Assembly (NCBI GenBank): GCA_033220425.1
Contig: CM065651.1
Location: 1,984,001-2,048,000, forward strand
Origin: Lepraria neglecta
Taxonomy: Eukaryota; Ascomycota; Lecanoromycetes; Lecanorales; Stereocaulaceae
Direction of reading: 5' to 3'
DNA length: 64,000 nucleotides
Position 1 is the first letter of the stretch. Each line of letters starts with the position of its first letter. The translations under genes were made by a program, and so were the position numbers. Positions 1 through 10,800 of the stretch are shown here, in pieces. The notes under the pieces were generated by a model. That model ran no database searches. It had not been told where the DNA came from and saw only the letters and a program-made list of their open reading frames with translations.

Positions 1-178
1 TCTCCAACACGAAGGATCCAAGGTGTAGAAGACTTTGGGCCCGATGATTTTTCATGATAACACCAATCCGAAGGGCCGGTATCTGGAGTTTCACCCACGC
101 CGGTACAACGAGGTCAAAGAATTGCGCGACCTTGACTGGGTTGAACTTGATATGTTCCGTGCGCAGGCGGACTGGTAG
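1..178 (+). pseudogene. 3' end of an LPxELRxxIY-family protein, broken
   Basis: The frame ending at TAG 176-178 carries the C-terminal signature of the family, a KGRYLEFHP block at about 83-109. Equivalent blocks are KGRYLAFRP in the copy at 28800-29468 and QRYLEFRP in the copy at 14583-15452. The gene's 5' part lies outside the window. The same frame has a TAG stop at 26-28 with plausible family-like sequence on both sides, so this copy is probably a pseudogene; CAG to TAG is the simplest origin. Function is unknown. Confidence 0.55.
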
Positions 179-688
179 AAGCGATGACAGGACTATCGGC
201 TGGGTGTTTGTGGTACATGTGCGACATGGGTAGCGAGATGACTAGGCGTGATTTCTAGAAACCGTTTTCTGGTAGCTCTAATTGCATGCTTCTTTTGAGA
301 TTACTTCTAGCTTGATGCCTGATTGTCACTTTCTCACTGCGTGTCGGGAATAATCTATGGAATTCCTCGCGGTCCCATGCCTAAATTGTCAAGCCGTCGC
401 TGTCACTCGTTAGGAGTTCCTTGGAAGGGGTCCGATTTTATGACTAAATTTCTTACCGTACTACTGCTTGCCATCAAGGTTTGTTATCATCAAATTAGGA
501 GTGATTTGAACTGCTAAACAGTTCCGGAAAGGGATCGAAGAATGCCCAGATATGGCACCCAGTAACATGATTGGGAACGGCCAATGTGGAAATAAACTTG
601 AGAATGTGAGTTGCGTCGTATTTGTTGTCTAATGCTGTGGACGGACCGCCCGCGCCACAGCTGGAACCCTTCCCCTCCTGATATTCAT
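179..688. other. Intergenic, nothing recognised
   Basis: Only short ORFs in several frames with no family features. It separates the broken family copy from the convergent SDR gene and may hold both 3' UTRs. Confidence 0.5.
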
Positions 689-1612
689 CTAACGCTTTCT
701 TTGCTCTTCCTCCCATAATCCCTTCATGCGTGGAACGACCACACTGGCAAAGACACTCGCAGGCAAAATATCCAATATGAATTTCTGCATTGCGTGCCCA
801 ACATAACCCACTACAACAGCCTTCCCACACCCAACCCGCTGCAACGCAGCCCTAGCCACCGTCCTCGCACCCGGCGTAAAGAAAGTAATGGGATCCTTGC
901 TGTGGCCCACTTCCGTCACCTTTCCAACAGGAATAGCCAAGACTTCAACATTCTTTCCTTCTGCTTTCATCTCAAGTGCTAAAGAGCTACTCCAGGCCAT
1001 ATTGAAGGCTTTTGAGCCGCCGTATGTGACTGCATATGGTACCATGAAGTCTGCTAGAGACCCAATGGTCATGATCAGGCTTGGAGCTTTCGACTGCGTA
1101 AGTTTGGGTAGAAGTGCCCTTGTAAATTGCGTTGGAAAGCGAGCGTTGAGGTTGATGGCAGAGTCGATCTCCTCGGCTGCCAATAGTTCGAGTGGTGAGG
1201 TTTTGGCCACGCTGCCTACATTGTTGACCAGAACTGTGAGATGTAGATCCTGGAGTTTCGCTACAAGCTTGTCGATCTGCTTGTGTGACGTAGAAGAGGC
1301 ATCCACCACGGCACACCGAAAACTGACATTTGGATACTCCTGTTGCAATCTCCCTTTCACCTTTTCCAATTTCGTAGGATTTCGTCCGTGCAGCACAACA
1401 TTGAAGCCGAGCTGTGCAAGTTCTTGGGCGAAACCAAGACCGATGCCGTCACTGGCACCTGTAACGAGGGCCCACGTGTTAGTTCCCTTACAATACCGCT
1501 TAATGGATGATGATCGCGTGTAGAGGCGGATAAAGCGAAGGAGCTTCAATACGAGAAGTAATGTTGTTGCAGCGCCCACTACCGAGCAGATGTCTTCTAT
1601 CATCTTACCCAA
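689..1612 (-). CDS. Short-chain dehydrogenase/reductase, very-long-chain 3-oxoacyl-CoA reductase-like
   Basis: A 307-residue intact single-exon SDR. An N-terminal hydrophobic stretch (about residues 12-30) looks like a membrane anchor. The NADP(H)-binding TGASDGIG motif is at 51-58, NNVG at 130-133, the catalytic Ser in MTIGS at 185, and the YxxxK pair at Tyr197/Lys201. This layout (membrane anchor, TGASDGIG, YGGSKAF) matches the family of 17-beta-hydroxysteroid dehydrogenase type 12 and yeast 3-ketoacyl-CoA reductase, ER enzymes that reduce 3-ketoacyl-CoA in fatty-acid elongation. The C-terminus ends in a basic EEEQRKR stretch, loosely like an ER-retention tail. It is one of the few undamaged genes here, with no in-frame stops. 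It could be a divergent paralogue acting on another ketone, since copies of this family are common in fungi. Confidence 0.85.
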   Translation of the reverse strand: MGKMIEDICSVVGAATTLLLVLKLLRFIRLYTRSSSIKRYCKGTNTWALVTGASDGIGLGFAQELAQLGFNVVLHGRNPTKLEKVKGRLQQEYPNVSFRCAVVDASSTSHKQIDKLVAKLQDLHLTVLVNNVGSVAKTSPLELLAAEEIDSAINLNARFPTQFTRALLPKLTQSKAPSLIMTIGSLADFMVPYAVTYGGSKAFNMAWSSSLALEMKAEGKNVEVLAIPVGKVTEVGHSKDPITFFTPGARTVARAALQRVGCGKAVVVGYVGHAMQKFILDILPASVFASVVVPRMKGLWEEEQRKR

Positions 1613-2929
1613 TGTCGTTGAAAGTCGAATGGAGGGTTAAGGAACAGTCGTCAAGAGCACTCTGGAAGCGTAAAAACAAGGCAACTATATCTATTGATTG
1701 TAGCACAAAGGACTGATGAAATCATACCTCAGAGGCACAGCAGGAGACTGGTACGAATACGAGATTAGCCCTATATTCTTGGCAGGATCATCCCAAGTCT
1801 GACAGCGATCAAACTTACCATGGTATTGGAATACAGATCTTTGTGATATCGTTTGCAAGACAAGACAAGTGAAGTTTGTTGATGATCCATTACTAGCTTA
1901 TGATCCCCCCATAAGATTGTCCCGTGCGGAGAAAGGAATGAAATGACTCAAAACTGTCCCATTCCTTTTGACCAAGACCTCTAGTTCTACAGGTTCAAAC
2001 CAGATTCTCGCGCATTCCCTTACATCGAAAGCTAGATCTTTATTGTGAAAGGCGTCTCGTCAAACTCCGATGGCATCTTGTTGGACTCCCCCTGAGCATG
2101 CCTTTGTCCAACATACTGATCTATGATCATTTAATATGGCCTCATGTCCCAATCTTGAGAGCATGTAGCCGACAAAGTCCAGCTCGATCTCATTGAAACC
2201 CTAGACGATCGAGCTCGACACCGTTTATAGTAGATGAAATGATATCTTACTTGATCCATACATGGACTAACGACCCAGGTAGACTGTCAGGAGCCAACTC
2301 GAGGAACGGCGTGCAGAGATCTCAAGATGTTTCAGTCGTCCACGAGAAAAGCACCTAATGCCACAACGAAGTGTACCCTAAATTCTAGCAGAGACCGTTA
2401 GTATATCAAATCGTGTTTGTTTTCCACCATGAGTAGATCGAATAATTGACTACAGTATTGAGGCTAGAGTTGTCGATTGTTCTTTTCGTTTGAGGTTCAA
2501 GTATTACAGTAGTCTCGCGGAGACGTTTGAAATCTTCCACTGTGACAGATCGATATGAGATACATCAAAGTGTTTGACTCACTGGCGAGTATAATGCAGT
2601 ACTTATACCTTGTCTCTCTGTAGCTCTGCATTTCTCAAAATCCATGTTACCAACCTAGAGCTTAGATTTACCCAAAGTCTAGAGTCAAAATCGTTCAAAT
2701 TGATTGCCAAGTTATCAGGAATCCTCTCAGCTCGACAATCTCCCACTTCCACTCTCCTTCGAAGCTTTCTCGTTCGTGACGCAAAGCGTGCCATCCTATC
2801 AAGGCAAATCTTGAAGTCTGCCCGAAGTCAAGACGGAGACGCTAGATCAAAGTGTCTCGTCGCGTTACGCAACGCTCTTTCTCGCATGGAGCATACTAAC
2901 AATCCCACTGAGAGCTCGGGAAAACAAGC
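1613..2929. other. Intergenic, nothing recognised
   Basis: The upstream region of the SDR gene plus unassigned sequence. No ORF over about 65 codons until 2610, and that frame does not resemble the family member that follows. No repeats or RNA genes were seen. Confidence 0.4.
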
Positions 2930-3292
2930 TGGGCCAGTCGATCTGAAGAACTTTTTAACTTCTCCTTGGAGTTGCGTGAAATGGTATACGGACGACTTCT
3001 GGCGGCTGGGCAGATACAGATCCTTCGTACATCGAGGGAAGTTCATAGTGAGGCTATGGAGATTTTCAAATTCTACGCGGCCTATCGATTTACAATTGAC
3101 GACAAGACCAACCCAGAGGAGCTCGATTCGAGAGAGCTAATCAACCCCAAGCTCCGGGAGATCAGTATCCAGATGATCACTGTAGACGGTAGATATTTCA
3201 ACAGGCGCTTTCAGTCACCATATATTAAAAGCTTGGTGGCTGAAAGCCGGACGCACAAGAGAAGATGCTCTATCGATCTGAACCAAGAATAA
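2930..3292 (+). pseudogene. LPxELRxxIY-family fragment next to a transposon
   Basis: The frame through 2966-3292 reads LELREMVYGRLL, then QIQILRTSREVHSEA. This aligns by eye with the LPRELRDMIY and ILRASKSLHKEA blocks of the intact copy at 14583-15452. Later parts (NPKLREISIQ) match the KIQNFSIR block of that copy. The frame has a TGA upstream at about 2910 and no start codon with the usual Leu-Pro context, and the C-terminal KGRYL block is missing. The ORF stops at TAA 3290-3292, directly at the edge of the Tc1/mariner remnant, so the transposon probably cut the gene. Function unknown. Confidence 0.6.
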
Positions 3293-3296
3293 GGTG

Positions 3297-4277
3297 TAAC
3301 GGCGCAAGCCCTGGGTCATAGTCGTCCGCGAAATCGGTATTATAGTATCAGCAAGCGCTATCAACTCAGCGTACGAACGCGCTGGCTATGGGCGCTATCC
3401 GCCCCCATATAAGCCTCTCCTCACCCCGGAAATAAAGCTATAGCGCCTAAATTTTGTTATTGAGTGGCTAGAGAAGCTGCGTGGCAAGGAGCATAAGATT
3501 GTTTACACAGACGAGACTAGCGTCAGGGTCGGCGAGTCTCGGGGGCAGATTTGGGTCACTAGGACTAAAGAGGAGGCATACTATAAGGACTGTATCAATA
3601 TACAGTACCGTGGCTATACCGAGCTGATGTTTTGGGGTTGCTATACCTCTGAACTACGGGGCCCTTGCTACCTGTTTGGGAAAGAAAATATCGCCGAAAG
3701 GAACGCCGCAAAGGAGGACCTTAGGGACAGGAACGCCGACTACTATTCACAACAACAGATTATTAGGGAGCACTTCCTAGCTGAGCAAGCTAAGAAGCCC
3801 AAAATTCGGCGTCTAAAGACCGTTCCAAAGCCACACGGTGTTGTTTACGAGCGCAATAAATCGTCCCACCGGGGGATCGATTGGTATCGCTACCAAACAT
3901 ACGTACTATTACCCCGATTAATCCCATTCATTAAGGACGTTATTACCCAGTACTGGGAGTGTTTCCTAGTACAAGATGGTGCCCCAGCTCATAACGCCTG
4001 GCAACAGGAAGAGCTCCTAAAAATTCGGGGTTTAACGGTCCTCCCTTGGCCTGGGAATTTACCTGATTTGAACCAGATTGAGCCCTGTTGGTACCACCTA
4101 AAGCGTCAGGTTTCTAAGTGACCAGCCCGCCCGACTACTAAGGAGTCCGTAATTAAGGCCTACCAAGCTGAATGGGAGGCGCTGGGGCAGGATCATATTA
4201 GGGGGTGGTGCGGGCGTATGTTAGACCGAATGGAGCGTGTAACCCTAGCGGAAGGCGGTAACAACTTCCATAGCTAA
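3297..4277 (+). mobile_element. Tc1/mariner-type DDE transposase remnant
   Basis: One frame (3300 to TAA 4275-4277) carries a degraded transposase. It starts inside the helix-turn-helix region (RRKPWVIVVREIG), continues through PPPYKPLLTPEIK, and reaches the catalytic core: VYTDETSVRVG with the first Asp, VQDGAPAHNA with the second Asp, and LPDLNQIEPCW with the third acidic position. Two in-frame stops break it, TAG at 3441-3443 and TGA at 4119-4121; CAG to TAG and CGA or TGG to TGA would explain both. The N-terminal DNA-binding part is truncated. I could not find convincing terminal inverted repeats or a TA duplication. The element abuts a family gene fragment that ends at 3292. Confidence 0.85.
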
Positions 4278-5639
4278 TAGGTTGTAGAGCGCTATTTTTA
4301 TGCTAATCGAATGTATTTATAGCCTATTCTATTGAGTGGTTGCCCCTGTATCTAGTTTTGAAAATAATGAGGCCTGAAATGCGACTCGGGTGCGGATTAA
4401 TTAAGCGAAAACTCTGTTGTATCCATATTTCCTACTGCTTTGATATCCCTCCACCTTTCTTCTTCATTTCCTACTCCAGTGCTTCGATGTTCCTCTTTGT
4501 CAGTAGCAGCTTCACCAGCAGCTTCTTCTTCACGTGGTCTCTTAAGCTACTGGCAGGATATGTCTTGACCCTTTGCCTTCCACATCCGGAAACATTCTCG
4601 ATTTTCGATCGGGGCGCGTGTCAAGGACATGAGGACTGTCTGTGTTCTCGTCAAAGTGTGCTACTAAGGAAAGTTGATTGGCTGGAGCATATGATAAGAT
4701 CTGTCTTCTAAGCCTTCTCAAAATGATGTCTACAGGGGCCGTCGCTGTCTGTAGACCAATCGCTGGCATGTTGCTTTTTGAAGCTGCGGACAGAACTGGG
4801 GCCGCTTGTTTCCCGTGACCACCATATGCTTTTTCGTAATGTTTGCTTCAGCCTCTGTCTAGCCTCGATAATGTGCAACCATAGATGCCAACGACGATGT
4901 TGATGCCCTTCCTAACCACACGCTTCTGGCGTGGTATTAGTCTGCAAATACTTCCTTCTCGGTATCCTCGAACCCTCAGGATTCAATCATACGAACCAGG
5001 CCTGCGCCTATAACATGAGTACAGAACGAAGTTGCTGCCCCTAATCCAACCTCCGGTTTGCCGCATGGAACACGCCAACGGCGAGCTGCTGAAAGGACTG
5101 AATATACTCCGCAGAACGGGCTTCCTTGCTCCTTGCCTCGTCACGGGCATTGCCACGTCGTAACCGCACGGCCGTCGAGAGCTGTCAATGCAGACAGATG
5201 AATGGGCCGGAAGTGACGGGAAGAGGTCAGGCCGTTGCGCCTCGTCCTTGGGAACTGTCGCACTCAAATATCGCCAGGGATATGCGGAGCACTGCCTACC
5301 CAATTACCTTCTCCGGGCGGCGTGTTCCCGATGGGATTGACTTTGCTAAGGAATGTAACAGGGACAGTCCACAGCCTTCCCATTGACAGGCTGTTAAGGA
5401 CGGCTAGGAGCCGGCGATGAGGCTCGGCTTGATCGCGTGGGGGGAAAGGGGAACGATCTCAGCCAGTTGTCTTGTCTGCGTTGATGGTCCTCGGAGGTGG
5501 TCCAGCAATTCATACGTTCGACTTGTTATATGACTGCATAAAGGAAGCCCAACGATCGCTTCTGTCCACTTGCCTTGTGCGGCATAAAACGCATCGAATC
5601 TGGTTTACCGGGCAACGCTCTTGATGGTTAACCAACTAA
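4278..5639. other. Intergenic, mostly unrecognised
   Basis: Small ORFs on both strands. A minus-strand stretch at about 4430-4550 would encode a Lys/Glu-rich segment starting KRPREEEAAGEA that looks protein-like, but it is short and broken, so no gene is called. Confidence 0.3.
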
Positions 5640-6215
5640 TTAACTTCTTGGCGGTTTAGGTGGTTGGTTTGCCTTTTTGACCCTCGTAGTTGGTCCGGTT
5701 TGGGATTTAAATGGTCCGGTTTAGACGGTCTGATTTATATGGTTGGTGGTTGAAACCACCTAAACCGCCAAGGCCTGGAGGAGTAGATTTTCAGCTATAT
5801 CGGGTTAGCGAGTTGCCTCAAAAGGTTAGTAGCCCTAGCCCTATACCCGGGGTTTACCCGCAGAATTGCAGGCCTGAACCGAGATTTTTACCGAAGCCTT
5901 TTAACTTCTGACTTATTTTATTCCTCGTCAACAATGGACTGTTCCGACAGCGAATTGTAACTTAAAATCATTGAGGGAACTCGGTCCGAGTTCGAGCGAC
6001 TTCTCACCCGATTTTGGTGCAATTTACACCAGAACTTAGTAAGATGCGGCTCCTTTCTAATATCCCCGCCCTTAAACCATTTAAACCATTAGTGACTACT
6101 GGTTTTAATGGTTTAGACGGTTTAACTTTTAAACCAGACCACCTACCAATTAAATCTCGTAGTTGGCCCGGTTTGCGTTTGAAACCAACCACCGAGACCA
6201 TCAACAGCCTTGCCG
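5640..6215. repeat. GGTTTA/TAAACC-rich block with a 19-bp perfect inverted repeat
   Basis: CTTGGCGGTTTAGGTGGTT at 5647-5665 is exactly complementary in reverse to 5754-5772, giving a 19-bp stem around an 88-bp loop. Related GGTTTA or TAAACC words recur across the block: a CTCGTAGTTGG(T/C)CCGGTTTG direct repeat at about 5682 and 6156, and GGTTTAGACGGT near 5718 and 6112. A small palindrome, GGTGGTTGAAACCACC, overlaps the right arm. No transposase is encoded inside. It may be a decayed non-autonomous DNA transposon with subterminal repeats; identity is unproven. Confidence 0.6.
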
Positions 6216-7800
6216 GTTTACCATGGCAGTCGCATCAGCCTCCACATGTATAACTCAATCCTGTATTGAGGCATGAACGATAGCAACTATGAGGCCGTAA
6301 ACAGGTTCAGATGAAACGGCTTAGCCGCCAAGTTGAGTAGATAAGTTTCTGCCTGTTACGTCCAGTAGCATGTGAACAAGTGTACAAAGAGTCTGGACTA
6401 CCTTAGCATTATTCACAATTCATCTTTGAAGTCGAGTTACATCGCGTTCACTTACTACATTATCCCCTGTAGCGAGATGAATTCCTCAACGACTTGGAGG
6501 CCCCGTAATTTCAGACGCAGAGGAAATCCCACCGACGAAGCTCTTTTAGTTTAGAGCAGAACAGTTCGGTTGCGAAACCGGTATTCCAAGGAAAGCCAAA
6601 CCCCCTCTACGAGTCATGCTCTTCTTCGATACCGGAAACAGATATACTGTGGTCACCAAAGCCTTCATTTCGCGTACGAGGATTGGAGTGAAGCTCTCTG
6701 ACTCGAAGGAGACCGTAGAGTGGGGAAGTCACAGTTACCAAAGAATAGCAGAGTTCGACATCCTGCTAAGTCCCGACAGGTGCAGCGTATCCGTCGTCAT
6801 CCTCGAGGAAGACACTAGCCCTTAGCTCGCTATGGGTACCGAGAACATGAGTAATAATAAAATCAACTTCTCATTTTCATCTCGACAAATCTAGTTTGCC
6901 AATATGTGGATAGCTCCCATAAATATCCAAGGAAGCGCCGTGATCCTTGACACATATTGATACGGGCCGAGCATACTCGATGCGAGAGAAACATAAGAAG
7001 AAAGATCTGAGTCTGCAGGAGACTATAACAGTGATGGTACGCTCGTGGACGTGGAAGATGGGGAGATTACGGTGGGCATTGATGACAGACCGTTGGCAGA
7101 GGATGTTGGAGGATCTTGATGGCCTCAAGCCTCAGCGAAAGCTCATGGTTGAATATGACGCCTGAAAATTAAGGCGAGAGTGCAAGGACGTCATATCACT
7201 AGTTTGATTTGACGTGTGGAGTTTCAAAGTTCCGCCTTAGACCTCCACTTACAGTGGCTTACAAAATCGGCTTCCAGTTTTTGCATTCGAGAAATTCTCA
7301 GCACACGGTCTTCCTGCAGCTCTTGGCCTTTATCGATGCTAGACCTGGGATAGCCTCTGCTGCCCTGCATTCTGGGAAAGACCCTTTCCAGACCTGCACC
7401 AACTTTGAAGCGTGCAGTATTGTACCTTTCTATACTGCACCGCCGGAGAGATTGCAAGTTTTTGCCAATAAGGGTATGGCTGGAGCGGGTCCGCCAGCCC
7501 TCCCTACTAGCGTGATCGAGGTGTTCGTCCATTTCTCTTAAGACCAAAACATGGTAAATCTTTAAGCTTAAAGTTAATTCTATTACTGGCCATCTTGTTA
7601 CCGATCCAAAGGACTAGAAGCTTCGCCGTGAGCAGTGGCAAATTATCCGACTATATATTCACGCTTACCCCCGGCCCCTCTAAGAAATAGAGATAAAATA
7701 ATAAATTATAAATAAAGCAAAATAAGACCCCTAAGATCCTTAAGATATAATCGGTTTAGATATTAAAATGAATACCTATATATAAACGCTTCTAAGAATC
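6216..7800. other. Intergenic downstream of the NLR gene
   Basis: Mostly unassigned. It includes one short ORF listed separately (6616-6825) and an AT-rich stretch at 7670-7800 that is probably the 3' flank of the NACHT-WD40 gene. Other ORFs at 7209-7547 overlap on both strands with no family features. Confidence 0.35.
6616..6825 (+). CDS. Short hypothetical ORF with a DTG-like motif
   Basis: A 69-residue ORF beginning MLFFDTGNRYTVVTKAF. The DTG followed by hydrophobic residues loosely resembles the N-terminal half of a retropepsin-like domain, but the usual Ser/Ala after DTG is Asn and the second half is missing. It may be a fragment of a retroelement or an unrelated fungal ORF. Not recognised with confidence. 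Confidence 0.2.
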   Translation: MLFFDTGNRYTVVTKAFISRTRIGVKLSDSKETVEWGSHSYQRIAEFDILLSPDRCSVSVVILEEDTSP

Positions 7801-10800
7801 TTAAGAGTCGTCGACTTTAAAGTTGTATATCCATATCTTTCCAGATCCAACACCGATGCCGATCATCTTCTCCGACACGGCCGAACACGACGGCCGATAC
7901 TCTGAGGGTAGCCATAGGAAGTTCTCTGAATTATATATTATCCACGCTCCGTCTAAACTTAAACCTTTGCTTTGATATCGAGGATTTTGAGAATCCGTTA
8001 CACTCGATATTATATTTGAAACTGATAATATATCAATAGCGATAGTACCAATTTCAGTGTGAAGATATAAGCCGGTGGTATCGACTGATATGTTTAAAAG
8101 TGCCTTGCCAATCTCGAGCGTCTGTAGGCACTCGCCACTGCTCGTATCCCAGATCTTGACCGTCCTATCGCCTGACGCCGACGCGAGCCATGTCGAGTCG
8201 TGTGAGAAGGCGACCGACCTGACCGAATCGCTATGGCCCTCGAGCGTCTGTAGGCACTCGCCACTACTCGTATCCCAGATCTTGACCGTCCTATCGACTG
8301 ACGCCGACGCGAGCCGTGTCGAGTCGTGTGAGAAGGCGACCGACCAGACCTGGTCGCTATGGCCCTCGAGCGTCTGTAGGCACTTGCCACTGCTCGTATC
8401 CCAGATCTTGACCGTCCTATCGTCTGACGCCGACGCGAGCCGTGTCGAGTCGTGTGAGAAGGTAACCGACCTGACCGGATCGCTATGGCCCTCGAGCGTC
8501 TGTAGGCACTCGCCACTGCTCGTATCCCAGATCTTGACCGTCCTATCGCCTGACGCCGACGCGAGCCGCGTCGAGTCGTGTGAGAAGGCGACCGACCAGA
8601 CCGGGCCGCTATGGCCCTCGAGCGTCTGTAGGCACTCGCCACTGCTCGTATCCCAGATCTTGACTGTCATATCGCCTGACGCCGACGCGAGCCGTATCGA
8701 GTCGTGTGAGAAGGCGACCGAGCAGACCGGATCGCTATGGCCCTCGAGCGTCTGTAGGCACTCGCCACTGCTTGTATCCCAGATCTTGACCGTCCTATCG
8801 TCTGACGCCGACGCGAGCCGTGTCGAGTCGTGTGAGAAGGTAACCGACCTGATCGAATCGCTATGGCCCTCGAGCGTCTGTAGGCACTCGCCACTGCTCG
8901 TATCCCAGATCTTGACCGTCCTATCGACTGACGCCGACGCGAGCCGTGTCGAGTCGTGTGAGAAGGCGACCGACCAGACCAGATCGCTATGGCCCTCGAG
9001 CGTCTGTAGGCACTCGCCACTGCTCGTATCCCAGATCTTGACCGTCCTATCGCCTGACGCCGACGCGAGCCGTGTCGAGTCGTGTGAGAAGGCGACCGAC
9101 CAGACCGGATCGCTATGGCCCTCGAGCGTCTGTAGGCACTCGCCACTGCTCGTATCCCAGATCTTGACCGTCCTATCGCCTGACGCCGACGCGAGCCGCG
9201 TCGAGTCGTGTGAGAAGGCGACCGACCAGACCGGGCCGCTATGGCCCTCGAGCGTCTGTAGGCAGGCACTCCATTCATCTCTTATAGCCGGCTTTATCGT
9301 GATCCACTTCGGCTCTTCCTCCTTGAAAAGACCCCTTATCAGGCTGCGGGCTGGGCTGAACACGAGTGCAGACGCATATGCCTGAAGAGGATTGTTCTCG
9401 ATAACGAATCTATTGGACAAAACAAATCGATAAGCATCCTGAACCAACCGGAGAAGTTGGAACTCGGATGAGACTCTCTGGATCAATCAGTATTCGCAGG
9501 TATTCTACCTTGTTTAAAGTAATAACTAACCTCAAGCAAACCGGTGAGCTTGCCCATTGAAAGTACCCCCTCCGACATGCTCTTGAGAAGGGAGAGAGCC
9601 TCAAGCCAGTGAAGAAAGTGCTTCTTCAGAAAGACATCGATCGTGCCGTTTTCGCAGAGCCCCACTCTGTCGTGGCCGTTTTCAATCTCGCAAAGATGGT
9701 CGATCCAGTAGACACAAGCGTATCGAATCGACGCTAGGGGATCTGGATGGGGAGCTTGAACTTTCGAGATGGGAAAACCGGGATACTCCAACTCATAGAT
9801 ATTTCTTCGCAGTTTGGCTCTCATGACTTCGAGTGACTGCGATACGATCATGTGATGTCCTTCTGCGCGTCCATAGGGGAAGATCTCGGAGAGGATCTCA
9901 GACTTTGCATGCTCAGTAAGGTAGTCTTTCGCCGACTGGTGAACAAAGTAGACAGTCTTATCATCCTCCTTAATAGTGAGGAGGCCACAAAGCCTTACGA
10001 TGTTGTGAGGAACAGCCAATTTCGGTAGCGCAACCAGTGTGACCAACTCGGACAGCTGGAGTGGGCGATAAGTATTGACCATGGTCAAAAGCACAAGCTT
10101 GCTGTGTTTGGAGGAGGCATCCTTTTGCTCAATAATTTGGCGCATCATCCGGTCGTACATTCCGTTAAGGTCTGGAGGTATCTCGCGAACGAGCTCGAGG
10201 ACCTTGTCAGCGCCACAATCGGTGTCGTCATCTATTTGCCGAAAGACAAGCGCCACCCATAGAAATGTGCCGTCGGCTTTTCGGCGAAGCTCCTCGGCGA
10301 CTTGGGCTTGGACTTGTCGAACTTCCTCAAGGGTGCTGTTCTCACAGTCCGCGTAGGTCCTCCCAAATCTTGCAGCGAGGTCCCTCATCTTATAGTCGAT
10401 ATAGAATTTGACAGCGCCAGCCACAGAGTCGGCGTTCAACTCAAGAGAAAGGCTCGTTCTTGTCTTATTTTTATCGACAATGTTTTCGATGTAAGTCTCG
10501 TTTCGACTGGTCACCAGCCACTTGACTTTGTTATTCTTTTCCGATATCTCGGAAATCAACTCCAACAGCTCTTTTAGGCCGGGCTCCTCCTTCTTGCACT
10601 CATCGAGAGCATCAACGGCGAGATATGCTCTTTCCAAGGTTTCGTCCTCGAGCATAGATAGGAGAATCTTCTTCAGATTATAGAACGCTGCGTGGGCTTC
10701 GAAAAGCGTCGATCCATGGTGCTTGAACTCGTCCAGATGGCGTATAAGCGACTTTTGCTGGCGTATGAGCATCCATATTAGTCCTCTCAAAATAGCGGTC

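Noticed and set aside
888-1523. A 211-codon plus-strand ORF inside the SDR gene
   Set aside because: It is antisense to a complete SDR with all catalytic motifs and has no features of its own.
8075-9385. A 436-codon plus-strand ORF, and further long minus-strand frames, across the WD40 array
   Set aside because: The 126-bp period is a multiple of three, so any stop-free frame of one unit stays open in all units. The WD40 frame has family motifs; the others are monotonous shadows.
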